A DNA stretch of 64,000 bases, from the NCBI GenBank assembly GCA_938015445.1, contig CALLPE010000011.1, positions 93,438 to 157,437 on the forward strand, written 5' to 3'. The position numbers and the translations under genes were made by a program. Source of the stretch: an uncultured Pirellulales bacterium (lineage in GTDB: Bacteria; Planctomycetota; Planctomycetia; Pirellulales; Thermoguttaceae). Of this stretch, positions 35,326-43,534 are shown piece by piece (the stretch's first letter is position 1; every line of letters begins with the position of its first letter). Under the pieces are notes generated by a model, which did no database searches, was not told where the DNA came from, and worked only from the letters and a program-made list of their open reading frames with translations.

Positions 35326-35561
35326 AGACACAAAGACACTGACAATTCACGCCATACGAACCGGTTCGGCTCACGATTGCCAAAGCCACACTGTTTTGTG
35401 CCAGTGTGCTTGCAACGCTCGGGGCTTGCTTAGGGTCTCTAGCAAAACAAAGCCATCATAAGCTTTAACTAGTCGCTTTGCTGGCGATACAGCGCCAGGA
35501 TTGGTGGTCTTGTTAGAAACTGTTAGTAAAAAACCGCACTTATCTTTGTGCCTTTGTGTCT
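35326..35561. repeat. Inverted pair of ACACAAAG motifs flanking a dispersed element
   Basis: AGACACAAAGACAC (35326-35339) is matched by GTGCCTTTGTGTCT (35548-35561), 13 of 14 positions being complementary. Between them lies copy D of the dispersed element. Similar ACACAAAGRCAC phrases are known as scattered motifs in many bacterial genomes. Confidence 0.65.
35432..35523 (-). repeat. Dispersed intergenic element, copy D (between top6B and top6A)
   Basis: Read on the minus strand this begins TTTCTAACAAGACCACC and ends GGCTTTGTTTTGCTAGAG, aligning with copies A, B and C along its full 92 bases. The internal CCTGGCGCTGTATCGCC matches the GTGGCACTCTGTGCC position of copy A. It is the most diverged copy. 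Confidence 0.65.
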
Positions 35562-35698
35562 AGGCAGTTTTATGGAAATCAGCAGCATTTTTTGGCTTCG
35601 TGTGTTGTTGATTTGCTTGTGGTTCGCGGGCAGGATGCCCCGCGACGCGAACCGTCAGCCCGCGCCGGAACCCGCGCCACACAACACCCGTCGGCCGG

Positions 35699-37966
35699 TT
35701 AGTCGCGTCGCGTAGCCTCGTGGCATGGTTCGCCATGCTGAGGCTGGGTCTTTGCGGCGTTTTGTGTATCAGCTTGCGGCAGCGTATGCGCTAGCGATGG
35801 CGGTTCGACGATCAACACGTGCTCGCCGAAATCGGCTTGTTGCGGGTCGATTGGCCGGCCGCGGTCGTCCAGTTCCACATCGGCTTCGGCGGTACGTTTT
35901 TTGGCTACGGCCATCAGTTGCTCATATAGCGCCTGGCGGTCTGTGCGATTGATGCGGCTGACGGCCGTGGCCACCTCGCCGACGTAACGCAAGAACAGAT
36001 TGCGCCGCTGGCCTTCGTGGCGCACCCGCTCCCGCCGCCGCAAATACATCCCCAACTTGCGTCCTACGGCTTGGAGCGCCAACCGCAATTCTTTGAGTAT
36101 TTCCGGATAGCTGGCGATAGCCTCCTTCGATTCGCTGGTAAACGGCACCCAAACGCTGGCCATGTGAACCATCACCGTGACCGGGCCGGAGGGCAGTGAG
36201 CCGCGGGTCTGCGACAGGCCGTACGCCCGCCAATTCGTCGCCGCCACTGCTTGGGTAATGGCGCAGGCCCCGGCCTGGAACAGCAGCGGCACCCGGTTGG
36301 CGTACCGCAGCACGTTCATGGTCTGTCCTTCGGCGATGTTGACGTTCTGCATGGCGTCGAATAGCCGGTCGATTTCGGCGGGCTTGAGCTTTCCTGGCGA
36401 GGCCCGCCGTCCAAGCCGGGCCTCGGCGATGATCCGGTCGGCCGCCTCGGCCGCCAATCCCTGGAAGGTGTTGACAAGGAACTGTCGCAGCGTGCGGGCG
36501 TCGGACTCTTCCAACAGTTCGACCAGCGTTTCCTTGGGCACGCGGTGCGTGGCAGGCGCGCCGCCGTAGGCCAGTCCTACTTCGATGACGAACGGATTGC
36601 CCCGATAAACCGCCGGCGGCCGGGTGGCAGCAGCGTAAAACTCGCCGGGCACCACTTGCCGCAGTCCCTTGAGGATCAACTCTTCGCCGATCGGCGAGAT
36701 GCAATCGGTCGCCGGGGCTGGAATCTTGGTGCGCTGGATGGCCTGGTAGAGGCTGTCGGCCTCGTGGCGGCCGATGCGCTTGGTGCTGGCCCGGGTGCTG
36801 AGCTTCGCTTCTTCGCAAATTCGCCGGGCCACGCCGGCACTGACGCGCGAGAACGACTTACGCAAGAACTGTAGCAGCGTGGGTTCTTTGGTCTCTTTCA
36901 GCATCGCCACCAACTGGCCCAGTTCCACCCCGTAAGGATGCGGTTTGATTTCCTTCGGCTCCGGCGGCAACTGCTCGGTGACGCGCTGATAGTGTTTCTC
37001 GTTTCCGTCGGGATCGACGTAATGGATGGTCACGTGCGGGTTGGCGATGGCCGTCTGCTCGAGGTACTCTTCCACGCTGCCGCGGCCGCGCTGATAACGG
37101 GCCTCCAGCTCGATGGTCACCCGCGTGCCGTGATCCAGGTCGATCCATTCGATGCCGTGTTTTTCGATGGCTTTTTTGCCGGCCTCGCCGGGCGGGATGT
37201 CCACCCCCTCGCCGCCGCCGTTGAGAATTTCCGGCCGGTTGTGTTTGGTGTCGATCTGGATTTCGTAGTAATGGGCCGGTGAACGGGCAGAGATTTTCGA
37301 GACGATTTTCACCGGTTTGCCGGTGGTCAGCAGCCCGTACATCCCTGCCGCCGAAATTCCGATGCCTTGCTGTCCGCGGCTCATCCGCAGCCGATGGAAC
37401 TTTGACCCGTAAAGCAGCTTGCCAAAGATCAGGGGAATGGTCTTCTTGACGATCCCCGGACCGTTGTCTTGTACGCCCACCTTATAGCGGTCGGGACCAA
37501 TCCGCTCGATATGCACCCAAACTTCCGGCAATATGCCGGCCTCTTCGCAGGCGTCCAGCGCGTTGTCCACAGCTTCCTTTACGGTGGTGAGCAAGGCTTT
37601 GCGCGGATTGTCGAACCCCAGCAGATGGCGATTCTTGGCGAAGAACTCGCTGACGGAAATGTCGCGCTGGCTGGCAGCCATCGACTGCGCGGTCGCCCGG
37701 TGCCGATGCCGTGCCCGGCTGTTTCCGTTGCGGCCTGCGCCGTTATCGCCGCGGGCAGAACCATCGGCAAGGGAGTCTGGAAACGCAGAAGCGCCAGATG
37801 TTTCCAGACCGGCACGGGAAAGTTGAGCACCACCAGCGGAACTTGCTGCGCCGACGCTGCCTGGGGTCAAACGGCTATCAACGGCGCGCGTATGTTTTCC
37901 GTCGACTTTTTCTAGGCTTTCCACCTGATTCACTCCGTTGATATTCTGAAACACGTAGTGTCGCAC
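35699..37966 (-). CDS. top6B: DNA topoisomerase VI subunit B with duplicated H2TH segment
   Basis: Top6B is the GHKL ATPase subunit. The first 95 residues are low complexity (Ser, Gly, Ala, Arg). The ATPase domain follows: VKEAVDNALDA (N box, 129-139), QDNGPGI (166-172) and RGQQGIGISAAGMYG (197-211). An H2TH-like region is at about 363-418 and a transducer starts near 440. A second copy of the H2TH-like sequence occurs at about 492-547, inside the transducer before RYANRVPLLFQAGACAITQA. The start is uncertain: GTG 37966, GTG 37924 (CGGAG upstream) or ATG 37681 are possible. top6A lies downstream. Confidence 0.92.
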   Translation of the reverse strand: MRHYVFQNINGVNQVESLEKVDGKHTRAVDSRLTPGSVGAASSAGGAQLSRAGLETSGASAFPDSLADGSARGDNGAGRNGNSRARHRHRATAQSMAASQRDISVSEFFAKNRHLLGFDNPRKALLTTVKEAVDNALDACEEAGILPEVWVHIERIGPDRYKVGVQDNGPGIVKKTIPLIFGKLLYGSKFHRLRMSRGQQGIGISAAGMYGLLTTGKPVKIVSKISARSPAHYYEIQIDTKHNRPEILNGGGEGVDIPPGEAGKKAIEKHGIEWIDLDHGTRVTIELEARYQRGRGSVEEYLEQTAIANPHVTIHYVDPDGNEKHYQRVTEQLPPEPKEIKPHPYGVELGQLVAMLKETKEPTLLQFLRKSFSRVSAGVARRICEEAKLSTRASTKRIGRHEADSLYQAIQRTKIPAPATDCISPIGEELILKGLRQVVPGEFYAAATRPPAVYRGNPFVIEVGLAYGGAPATHRVPKETLVELLEESDARTLRQFLVNTFQGLAAEAADRIIAEARLGRRASPGKLKPAEIDRLFDAMQNVNIAEGQTMNVLRYANRVPLLFQAGACAITQAVAATNWRAYGLSQTRGSLPSGPVTVMVHMASVWVPFTSESKEAIASYPEILKELRLALQAVGRKLGMYLRRRERVRHEGQRRNLFLRYVGEVATAVSRINRTDRQALYEQLMAVAKKRTAEADVELDDRGRPIDPQQADFGEHVLIVEPPSLAHTLPQADTQNAAKTQPQHGEPCHEATRRD

Positions 37967-38360
37967 TACCCGCGCGATGCGGACCGAAGACCTTCGGTAG
38001 TCGTCGGCGTCGCACTGCGCTGGCCAGCACTGCCCACAAGCTGCCGAGGAAGCCAGGGGCCCTTACCGTTGGCGTCGGTTTTGCCGATTATAGCGAGTTT
38101 GACGGCTTGCTCCCACACGGCTTTGTTGGGTTTTTCGGCAAGTTGCGCGCAACTGTAACGACCGGAAAGCAAAAGCTCACCCTCAAGATCGCTAGCAGCC
38201 GAAAATATCGTAGAAAGCCTTCGCGCTGGAATACTCGGCGTGGCCGCAGTATTGTGCGTTTGGTTTTCCGTGGCGATGGCGTCGAACGGCCGCCGGCGCC
38301 GGTTTTCGGTCCGATGCAACCGTGTGCGCTGTGGATGTTGGATATCGAGGAGCACTCCCA
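37967..38360. other. Divergent intergenic region, no gene seen
   Basis: About 390 bases between top6B and the small secreted gene. No reading frame or repeat is supported; it should contain the promoters of both. Confidence 0.35.
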
Positions 38361-38696
38361 ATGCCGCAATCGATTGTCCGTTGGCTCGTTGTTTCAAGCG
38401 TGATAGCTACGGTCTTGGCCGCCGGATTGATATGGCAGTCGGACGCGCTGGCCGGCGATCGCGCCCGCCACGGGTCGTCCGACTACCTATTCCGCAACTT
38501 TTATGTCCCCCCCGGATATGGGGGCGTGGGCGCTGAGTTGTACCTGTGCCCTGTTCCGACTCCTCCGCTGGTTGGGCACACTTACATCACCTATCCGCCG
38601 CTGATGCCGCACGAGTTCCTCTATCCGCATTGCCGCACGTATTTACGTTATACTCCGGGCGCCGGCTACACCAAAGCGCGCGTAATTTGGTACTAG
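38361..38696 (+). CDS. Small secreted aromatic-rich protein 1
   Basis: From ATG 38361 (GAGGAG nine bases upstream) a 111-residue protein is made with a signal peptide ending near SDALAG. The mature 70 residues are rich in Tyr and Pro with one regular theme: LFRNFYVPPGYGGVGAELY, then PPLVGHTYITYPPLMPHEF and LYPHCRTYLRY. Two cysteines are present. I believe similar small proteins occur in other planctomycetes, always next to a second one as here, but their role is not known. It may be a surface or cell-envelope component. Confidence 0.65.
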   Translation: MPQSIVRWLVVSSVIATVLAAGLIWQSDALAGDRARHGSSDYLFRNFYVPPGYGGVGAELYLCPVPTPPLVGHTYITYPPLMPHEFLYPHCRTYLRYTPGAGYTKARVIWY

Positions 38697-38766
38697 CCGG
38701 AACAGTCCGCAGCCAGACTCGACGCCTTGCGACCATTTGTTTGCTCAGATTATCAAGGTACTTACG

Positions 38767-39150
38767 ATGAGAACCCTGCTTCCTGCCGCCATCATCGCAG
38801 TATCGGTGTTGATCGGATCGTCGTTGGCCTCGCGTGCAGAGGCGCGCGAGCCGCGCTGTAAAGGCGCCTGGTCGTGTGCCTGCCAAAAATGCCAGCAACA
38901 GTCCTGGAACCAAGGCTACTATCACACGGCTTGGGGAATGCCAATCGCTCTGGTAGTGCCGCCTACCGCCGAGATGCAGACCAACTGGGGCTGGGGAGTG
39001 GCCAACACCCGCGTCACGGCCATCTGTCCGCAATACAAGTTCGGATACCCAGGGACAGGCTACTACAATCGGGCCAATTTCGCCCCAACACCGCCGTGGC
39101 CCAGCGATACCACTCAGTTTGGCGTTTACTACATCCGCGGCCCGTGGTAG
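38767..39150 (+). CDS. Small secreted aromatic-rich protein 2
   Basis: From ATG 38767 (AAGG nine bases upstream) a 127-residue protein with signal peptide (RTLLPAAIIAVSVLIGSSLA) is made. The mature part has a clustered WSCACQKCQQQSWNQGYYH, with a CxCxxC arrangement that could bind metal or form disulfides, followed by PIALVVPPTAEMQTNWGWGV and more aromatic residues. Together with the preceding gene (70 bases away, same strand) it forms an apparent two-gene unit. Function unknown. Confidence 0.65.
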   Translation: MRTLLPAAIIAVSVLIGSSLASRAEAREPRCKGAWSCACQKCQQQSWNQGYYHTAWGMPIALVVPPTAEMQTNWGWGVANTRVTAICPQYKFGYPGTGYYNRANFAPTPPWPSDTTQFGVYYIRGPW

Positions 39151-39728
39151 TACGATCAGCCGCAGGCCGGTTGCTTGTGGTAGTCCGGTCGGCCGCAAGC
39201 CGATTGGCCGCCTTGCAAAGCTAGCAGACCAAGCGAAGCTCGCTTGGTGATGGAAGTCCATCGTGGCTCGACCTACAGGATTCGCCACTCCCGTCGGTGT
39301 CTGGCAAGATTGGTGGTGGCGTTGGCCGGGCTGTGGAGCCAATGTTTTTCCACGTTCCACAGAGGTCGCAGGTGTTACTGCCCGGCCGGACAAACCAGGC
39401 ATACCATTCTACGCCGGTCGGCGTGCTTACTGTCGAAACACTGAGCTTCAGGCCTCGGGCCGCAAGCTTCTGCCTAAGTTCCGCTTGCAACGGTTATATC
39501 GGCTGTTACGTTGCAGGTCGGATCGCAAATGTAGAAAAAATTTTCCGCGCCTTAGTAGAACTGCCACTACGGTGACCTAAAGTCACCATAGAGGGCGCGC
39601 AGGCGCTGCCCGGCCGCCACAGAGGTTTAAAAACCGCACGGCTGCCGCCACCTGGGAAAACCCAATAAAGCGAGCGTCGTACTTGTCGGCGACAGGCGGG
39701 CCTGCTGAAGCGCCTCGGGAGGGGCGCG
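39151..39728. other. Non-coding interval with two hairpins
   Basis: No gene seen. ACCAAGCGA (39228-39236) pairs perfectly with TCGCTTGGT (39240-39248), a strong stem but without a T-tract. GGTGAC (39571-39576) pairs with GTCACC (39582-39587). The first may end the small secreted operon. Confidence 0.45.
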
Positions 39729-41060
39729 GTGAACAAACCTACTACAGACCCTTCGGCGCGGCCGATCCACGTCTTGTTAGTCGAGAACCAGCCAGAAGAA
39801 GCCCAGAAGTTGCAGCGGATGCTGACCGACATCCCAGCAACACCTGGCCGGTGCAACCAGATGTTCGCTGTTACCCGCGCCGACAGTGCATCGGCGGCCC
39901 TGGATCGACTATCTCAACAATCGTTCGATGTAGTACTGCTATCTTCCATGCTTCCGGCCGAAGCTGGTGGCCCGCCGCTGATCCGCATTGAGCGGCGTGC
40001 CCCGCAGACGCCCGTCGTGGTCTTGACCGATAACGACCAAGAGCTGTTGGCCGTGTGGGCCATCAAGTTGGGAGCGCAAGATTACCTCCCCAAAGACGAA
40101 CTGGATCAACGACTGCTGGTCCGCACCATCCGGCACGCCATCCAGCGGAAACGCACGGAGTGCCAATTGCTAAGGCAACTCCGTCAGATGGCCCGGGCAA
40201 ATTGGAAAATCAACTGCCAAGCCAAGGAGTTGGACCTGCGCAAAGAGCAACTGGACCGCATCAACAGCGAACTGGATGACTTCGCATACATCGCCTCTCA
40301 CGACTTGAAAGAGCCGCTGCGTGGCATCCGCGCCCATTGCGAGATGCTGTTGGAAGATCACGGCCATGTGCTGGGCCAACAAGGCCAACAACGTATTGCT
40401 AAATTGGTGGAACTGTGCGCGCGGGTAGAAACGTTGATAAGCAACCTGTTGACTTACTTCCGCCTGGGCTGCACTGCGCCGGCGACCACCACCGTCGACC
40501 TGGGCGAAATATTAGACGGGGTGCTGGAAAGCTTCCGACCCAAACTGGAACGCCGCGGCATCGTACACGTCGAAGGCCGGCTGCCTACAGTCACCGGCGA
40601 CCCCACGCTCATCGGCATGGCACTGAGCAACCTCATATCCAACGGACTGAAGTTCAACCACAGTCAGCAGCCGCGGGTAGAAATTGGCTGCCTGCCTACC
40701 GAGCCGCCGACGATCTTTGTGCGCGACAATGGCATCGGCATTCCCCCGGAGCAGATCGGCTCGCTATTCTCCATGTTCCGCCGGTTGCATCCAGACGCCC
40801 GCTTCGACGGCAACGGAGTCGGTCTGGCGATTGTTCGCCGGATCATCGAGGCACATGGCGGCCGCATCTGGGTGCGTTCGCGGCCGGGAGAGGGCACCAC
40901 CTTCTATTTCACTCTCGCCCCCGAGTACCCCTCGGGACAGATCCCCAGCGATGCCCAAAGCACAAAACAGCCGGAACAGTCGCCACAGAAGCATCCATCA
41001 CTGGCCGCCAAGCCGCACATCGGATGCAACGTGCTGCACAGCAACAGAAGCGCCGATTGA
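39729..41060 (+). CDS. Receiver-like/histidine kinase hybrid
   Basis: An N-terminal receiver-type domain (about 12-140), a helical linker, then a histidine kinase: His191 in DFAYIASHDLKEPLRGI, N box NLISNGLKFN, G1 DNGIGI and G2 GNGVGLAIV. The kinase part resembles the phytochrome/bacteriophytochrome class. In the receiver, the position of the phosphoacceptor Asp is Ser72 (DVVLLSSMLP), and the acidic pair is Glu19-Asn20, while Lys122 is kept. The receiver is therefore unlikely to be phosphorylated in the normal way. GTG start has GGGAGGGG upstream. No partner regulator is adjacent. Confidence 0.85.
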   Translation: MNKPTTDPSARPIHVLLVENQPEEAQKLQRMLTDIPATPGRCNQMFAVTRADSASAALDRLSQQSFDVVLLSSMLPAEAGGPPLIRIERRAPQTPVVVLTDNDQELLAVWAIKLGAQDYLPKDELDQRLLVRTIRHAIQRKRTECQLLRQLRQMARANWKINCQAKELDLRKEQLDRINSELDDFAYIASHDLKEPLRGIRAHCEMLLEDHGHVLGQQGQQRIAKLVELCARVETLISNLLTYFRLGCTAPATTTVDLGEILDGVLESFRPKLERRGIVHVEGRLPTVTGDPTLIGMALSNLISNGLKFNHSQQPRVEIGCLPTEPPTIFVRDNGIGIPPEQIGSLFSMFRRLHPDARFDGNGVGLAIVRRIIEAHGGRIWVRSRPGEGTTFYFTLAPEYPSGQIPSDAQSTKQPEQSPQKHPSLAAKPHIGCNVLHSNRSAD

Positions 41061-41140
41061 CAGCACAACCAACGTCCAGTTCTATCACGTCGCAACAGCA
41101 AGCCCGCGCGTATCCCAGCAGGCGGTGCCTCCGCCAGCCA

Positions 41141-42361
41141 CTACTTCCATGCACTTGCCCCAAACGACGCCGCTTTCGGATTCAGCGGTCGGAAGTCCTG
41201 CCGGAACGGCGCGGCCAACTGCGGGTCGATGCCGTAAACGCCGCCGGTTTCTTCCGCCGGCAGCCGCGGCCGGCTCGACTGCGGCTGATCTTCGCAATAC
41301 CACCAATTGTCGGCGAAGCGAAAACTCTCCGGCTTGGTATTCGGCCCGATGTTCACTTCAACAGACACTTCCGCCCGGCGAAAAACGATCAGGTTGTTCT
41401 CGAAGCGTCCGTTGCTGCACTTGAGGAACTCCGGGCTGTTGTTCTCTTGAAGAATGCGCAACACCCATTTCCTCGGTCGGTAGATGGTGTTGTAGCGGGC
41501 CACAGCGCTATCCACACCGACCAGCGCCAGCGGGGCCTCGCAGCCGACGAAAACGCAGCCTTCGACGATAATACGTTGTGCTTCGTATTTCGCCCCTTGG
41601 GGACGAAAAACCGTCTGGCCGGTCGATCCACCAAGGTTCACACCCCGATCGGCAGCATCGAGGAAAAGGCAGCGGCGGATCACAATATCGCTCGACCCGC
41701 CTTTGGCCTGCGGTCCGGTGTTATCCGAAAATCCCGCTCTACCCTGGAAGGTACAGCCTTCGATCACTCCCCGATGGCAACCAACCATATCGACCGCCTG
41801 GCCTGCCCAACCCTCGAACCGACAGTTGCGCACCGCAAAGTCATCTACACCGGATAACTTTATCGCGTCGTGGTTCCCCTTGGGGCCGATTTCGGCCACA
41901 CTGATGTGTTCCAGCACGATATGGTGGGCTGAAGGGTTGTTCGGGCCGCCGTCGTCGATATTGATACCGTTGCCGCTCTGCCCGCGCACAGCGATGTTGC
42001 GCAAGGTCACGTACTGACAGCGGCTCAATTGCCAAGCGGTGCCGCCGCCCTCGAACAACGGGGGATTGTCGGCGCTGGCGCCCTCGATGACGATCGGCCG
42101 CTGGGCCGTTCCCTTAAGCCCCACGATGTACAGTCCCGGCCTGTATCGCCCTGGTGCAATCCGCACGTGTGTTCCGGGGGTGGCTTGCTGCACTGCGCTA
42201 CGAAGCGCGGCGTCGTCGGCCACGTCGATCACCCGCACTGCGCCCCTAGCGGTCGGTCCCGAACCGCCCTCCGATTCCCCCGTCCCGACAAATAATAGCC
42301 AAACGCTTCCGGCCAAAAAAAGAAACAACCGTCCTACGGGCAGCTCAACGGCTCGGAACAT
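41141..42361 (-). CDS. Secreted right-handed beta-helix protein
   Basis: A 406-residue protein with a signal peptide (LFLFLAGSVWLLFVG) and then the regular rungs of a parallel beta-helix, for example YVTLRNIAVRGQSGNGINIDD, FAVRNCRFEGWAGQAVDMVG and CHRGVIEGCTFQGRAG. Such folds occur in pectate lyases and other polysaccharide lyases. The early phrase HVRIAPGRYRPG and the DNTGPQAKGGSSD turn are common in pectate-lyase-like proteins. No conserved lyase Arg or Lys site could be assigned by eye. It converges on the histidine kinase gene, 80 bases away. Confidence 0.75.
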   Translation of the reverse strand: MFRAVELPVGRLFLFLAGSVWLLFVGTGESEGGSGPTARGAVRVIDVADDAALRSAVQQATPGTHVRIAPGRYRPGLYIVGLKGTAQRPIVIEGASADNPPLFEGGGTAWQLSRCQYVTLRNIAVRGQSGNGINIDDGGPNNPSAHHIVLEHISVAEIGPKGNHDAIKLSGVDDFAVRNCRFEGWAGQAVDMVGCHRGVIEGCTFQGRAGFSDNTGPQAKGGSSDIVIRRCLFLDAADRGVNLGGSTGQTVFRPQGAKYEAQRIIVEGCVFVGCEAPLALVGVDSAVARYNTIYRPRKWVLRILQENNSPEFLKCSNGRFENNLIVFRRAEVSVEVNIGPNTKPESFRFADNWWYCEDQPQSSRPRLPAEETGGVYGIDPQLAAPFRQDFRPLNPKAASFGASAWK

Positions 42362-42724
42362 GGCAGGCTTTCCGGAGGGTTGGTAGCAGGCAGGTGTGTG
42401 CGTTGCGGCGACTATAACGCCGCGACCATAACAGGGAAAACGGCTTACGTTGTGTCACAGCTTAGGCCGCTTCAAAGCCATCGTTGTTTATTGTACCATG
42501 CAACCGGTTTGCAATCGCCTGCTGGGCGCTGAGTCCGATAGTTCCCGACAGTGGCCGATTGTAGTATGGTTAAATGGCGATCTGTTCGGCCGGCCTCTGG
42601 TCGTTACACCAAAGATGGTTCAGACGGGCCAGCGGAGCAGTGTTGGGAAAACCCGCTGAGGCCGATGCGCCACATTTGACCTGCCCCTGGGAAAGCGACC
42701 GGCATCAGTATCGGAAAACAGCAG
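42362..42724. other. Divergent intergenic region, no gene seen
   Basis: 363 bases that must hold promoters for the beta-helix gene and the sugar nucleotidyltransferase gene. No repeat or hairpin was noticed. Confidence 0.35.
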
Positions 42725-43534
42725 ATGGACAAAGCCGTTGTACTGGCCCGCGGATTGGGAACTCGAATGCGAAAAGCTGCGGCCGCCGCAGCGCTGGACG
42801 AGAATCAGGCGACGATCGCCGCCATGGGGCTTAAGGCCATGATTCCCATCGGCCGTCCGTTCCTGGATTATGTGCTTTCGGCGGTGGCCGATGCGGGCAT
42901 CAGCCAAGTGTGCTTGGTCATCGGCCCAGAACACGATCTGGTGCGCGAATACTATGGGCAGAAGCTGAAGCCGCGACGGCTGTCGATTCACTTCGCCATC
43001 CAGCCGGAGCCGCGCGGCACGGCCGACGCGGTGGCAGCGGCCGAACAGTTCGTCGGCTCCGACGATTTTTTGGCGATCAATTCCGATAATTACTATCCGG
43101 TGGCCGCCATCGGCTGGCTGCGACAACTTGCCGGTCCGGGCGTGGCGCTTTTCGATTGGGAAGCGCTGGCCTCGGCCGGCGGTTTTAGCAGCGATCGGCT
43201 ACGAAAGTTCGCCGTAGGAATGGTCGATTCTGCCGGAATGCTCCGCAAAATTTTGGAAAAACCTGAGCAACAGACGCTCGACGCACTACCCAAACCGCTG
43301 GGCGTGAGCATGAACTGCTGGCGGTTCGGACCGACGATATTCGAGGCCTGCCGCGCCATCGGCCCTTCGCCCCGGGGCGAGTACGAACTGACCGACGCCG
43401 TGCAGTACGCCATCGACCACTTGGGGGTGGAGTTTCGGGCAGTCACGATCAGCGAGCCGGTTTTGGATTTGACCAATCAGGAAGACATCGCAACGGTCGC
43501 TTCCCGTCTGGCCGGAAAGGAGGTCGATCTGTGA
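42725..43534 (+). CDS. Sugar-1-phosphate nucleotidyltransferase
   Basis: A 269-residue enzyme of the NDP-sugar pyrophosphorylase family. The nucleotide loop is VVLARGLGTRMRK (usual form AAGxGTR), followed by LKAMIPIGRPFLDY, the PEPRGTADAVAAAE lid, and the metal Asp in FLAINSDNYYPV. A second acid is at the C-terminal EPVLDLTNQED. It would join a sugar 1-phosphate to UTP, GTP or a similar nucleotide. Its stop overlaps the next gene, a GHMP sugar kinase, by four bases, so the two likely act in sequence: kinase makes the sugar 1-phosphate, this enzyme activates it. Confidence 0.85.
   Translation: MDKAVVLARGLGTRMRKAAAAAALDENQATIAAMGLKAMIPIGRPFLDYVLSAVADAGISQVCLVIGPEHDLVREYYGQKLKPRRLSIHFAIQPEPRGTADAVAAAEQFVGSDDFLAINSDNYYPVAAIGWLRQLAGPGVALFDWEALASAGGFSSDRLRKFAVGMVDSAGMLRKILEKPEQQTLDALPKPLGVSMNCWRFGPTIFEACRAIGPSPRGEYELTDAVQYAIDHLGVEFRAVTISEPVLDLTNQEDIATVASRLAGKEVDL

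Noticed and set aside
35316-35575. ACACAAAG motif as a novel feature in itself
   Set aside because: Similar phrases are scattered in many unrelated bacterial genomes, so only the inverted arrangement around the element was kept as an observation.
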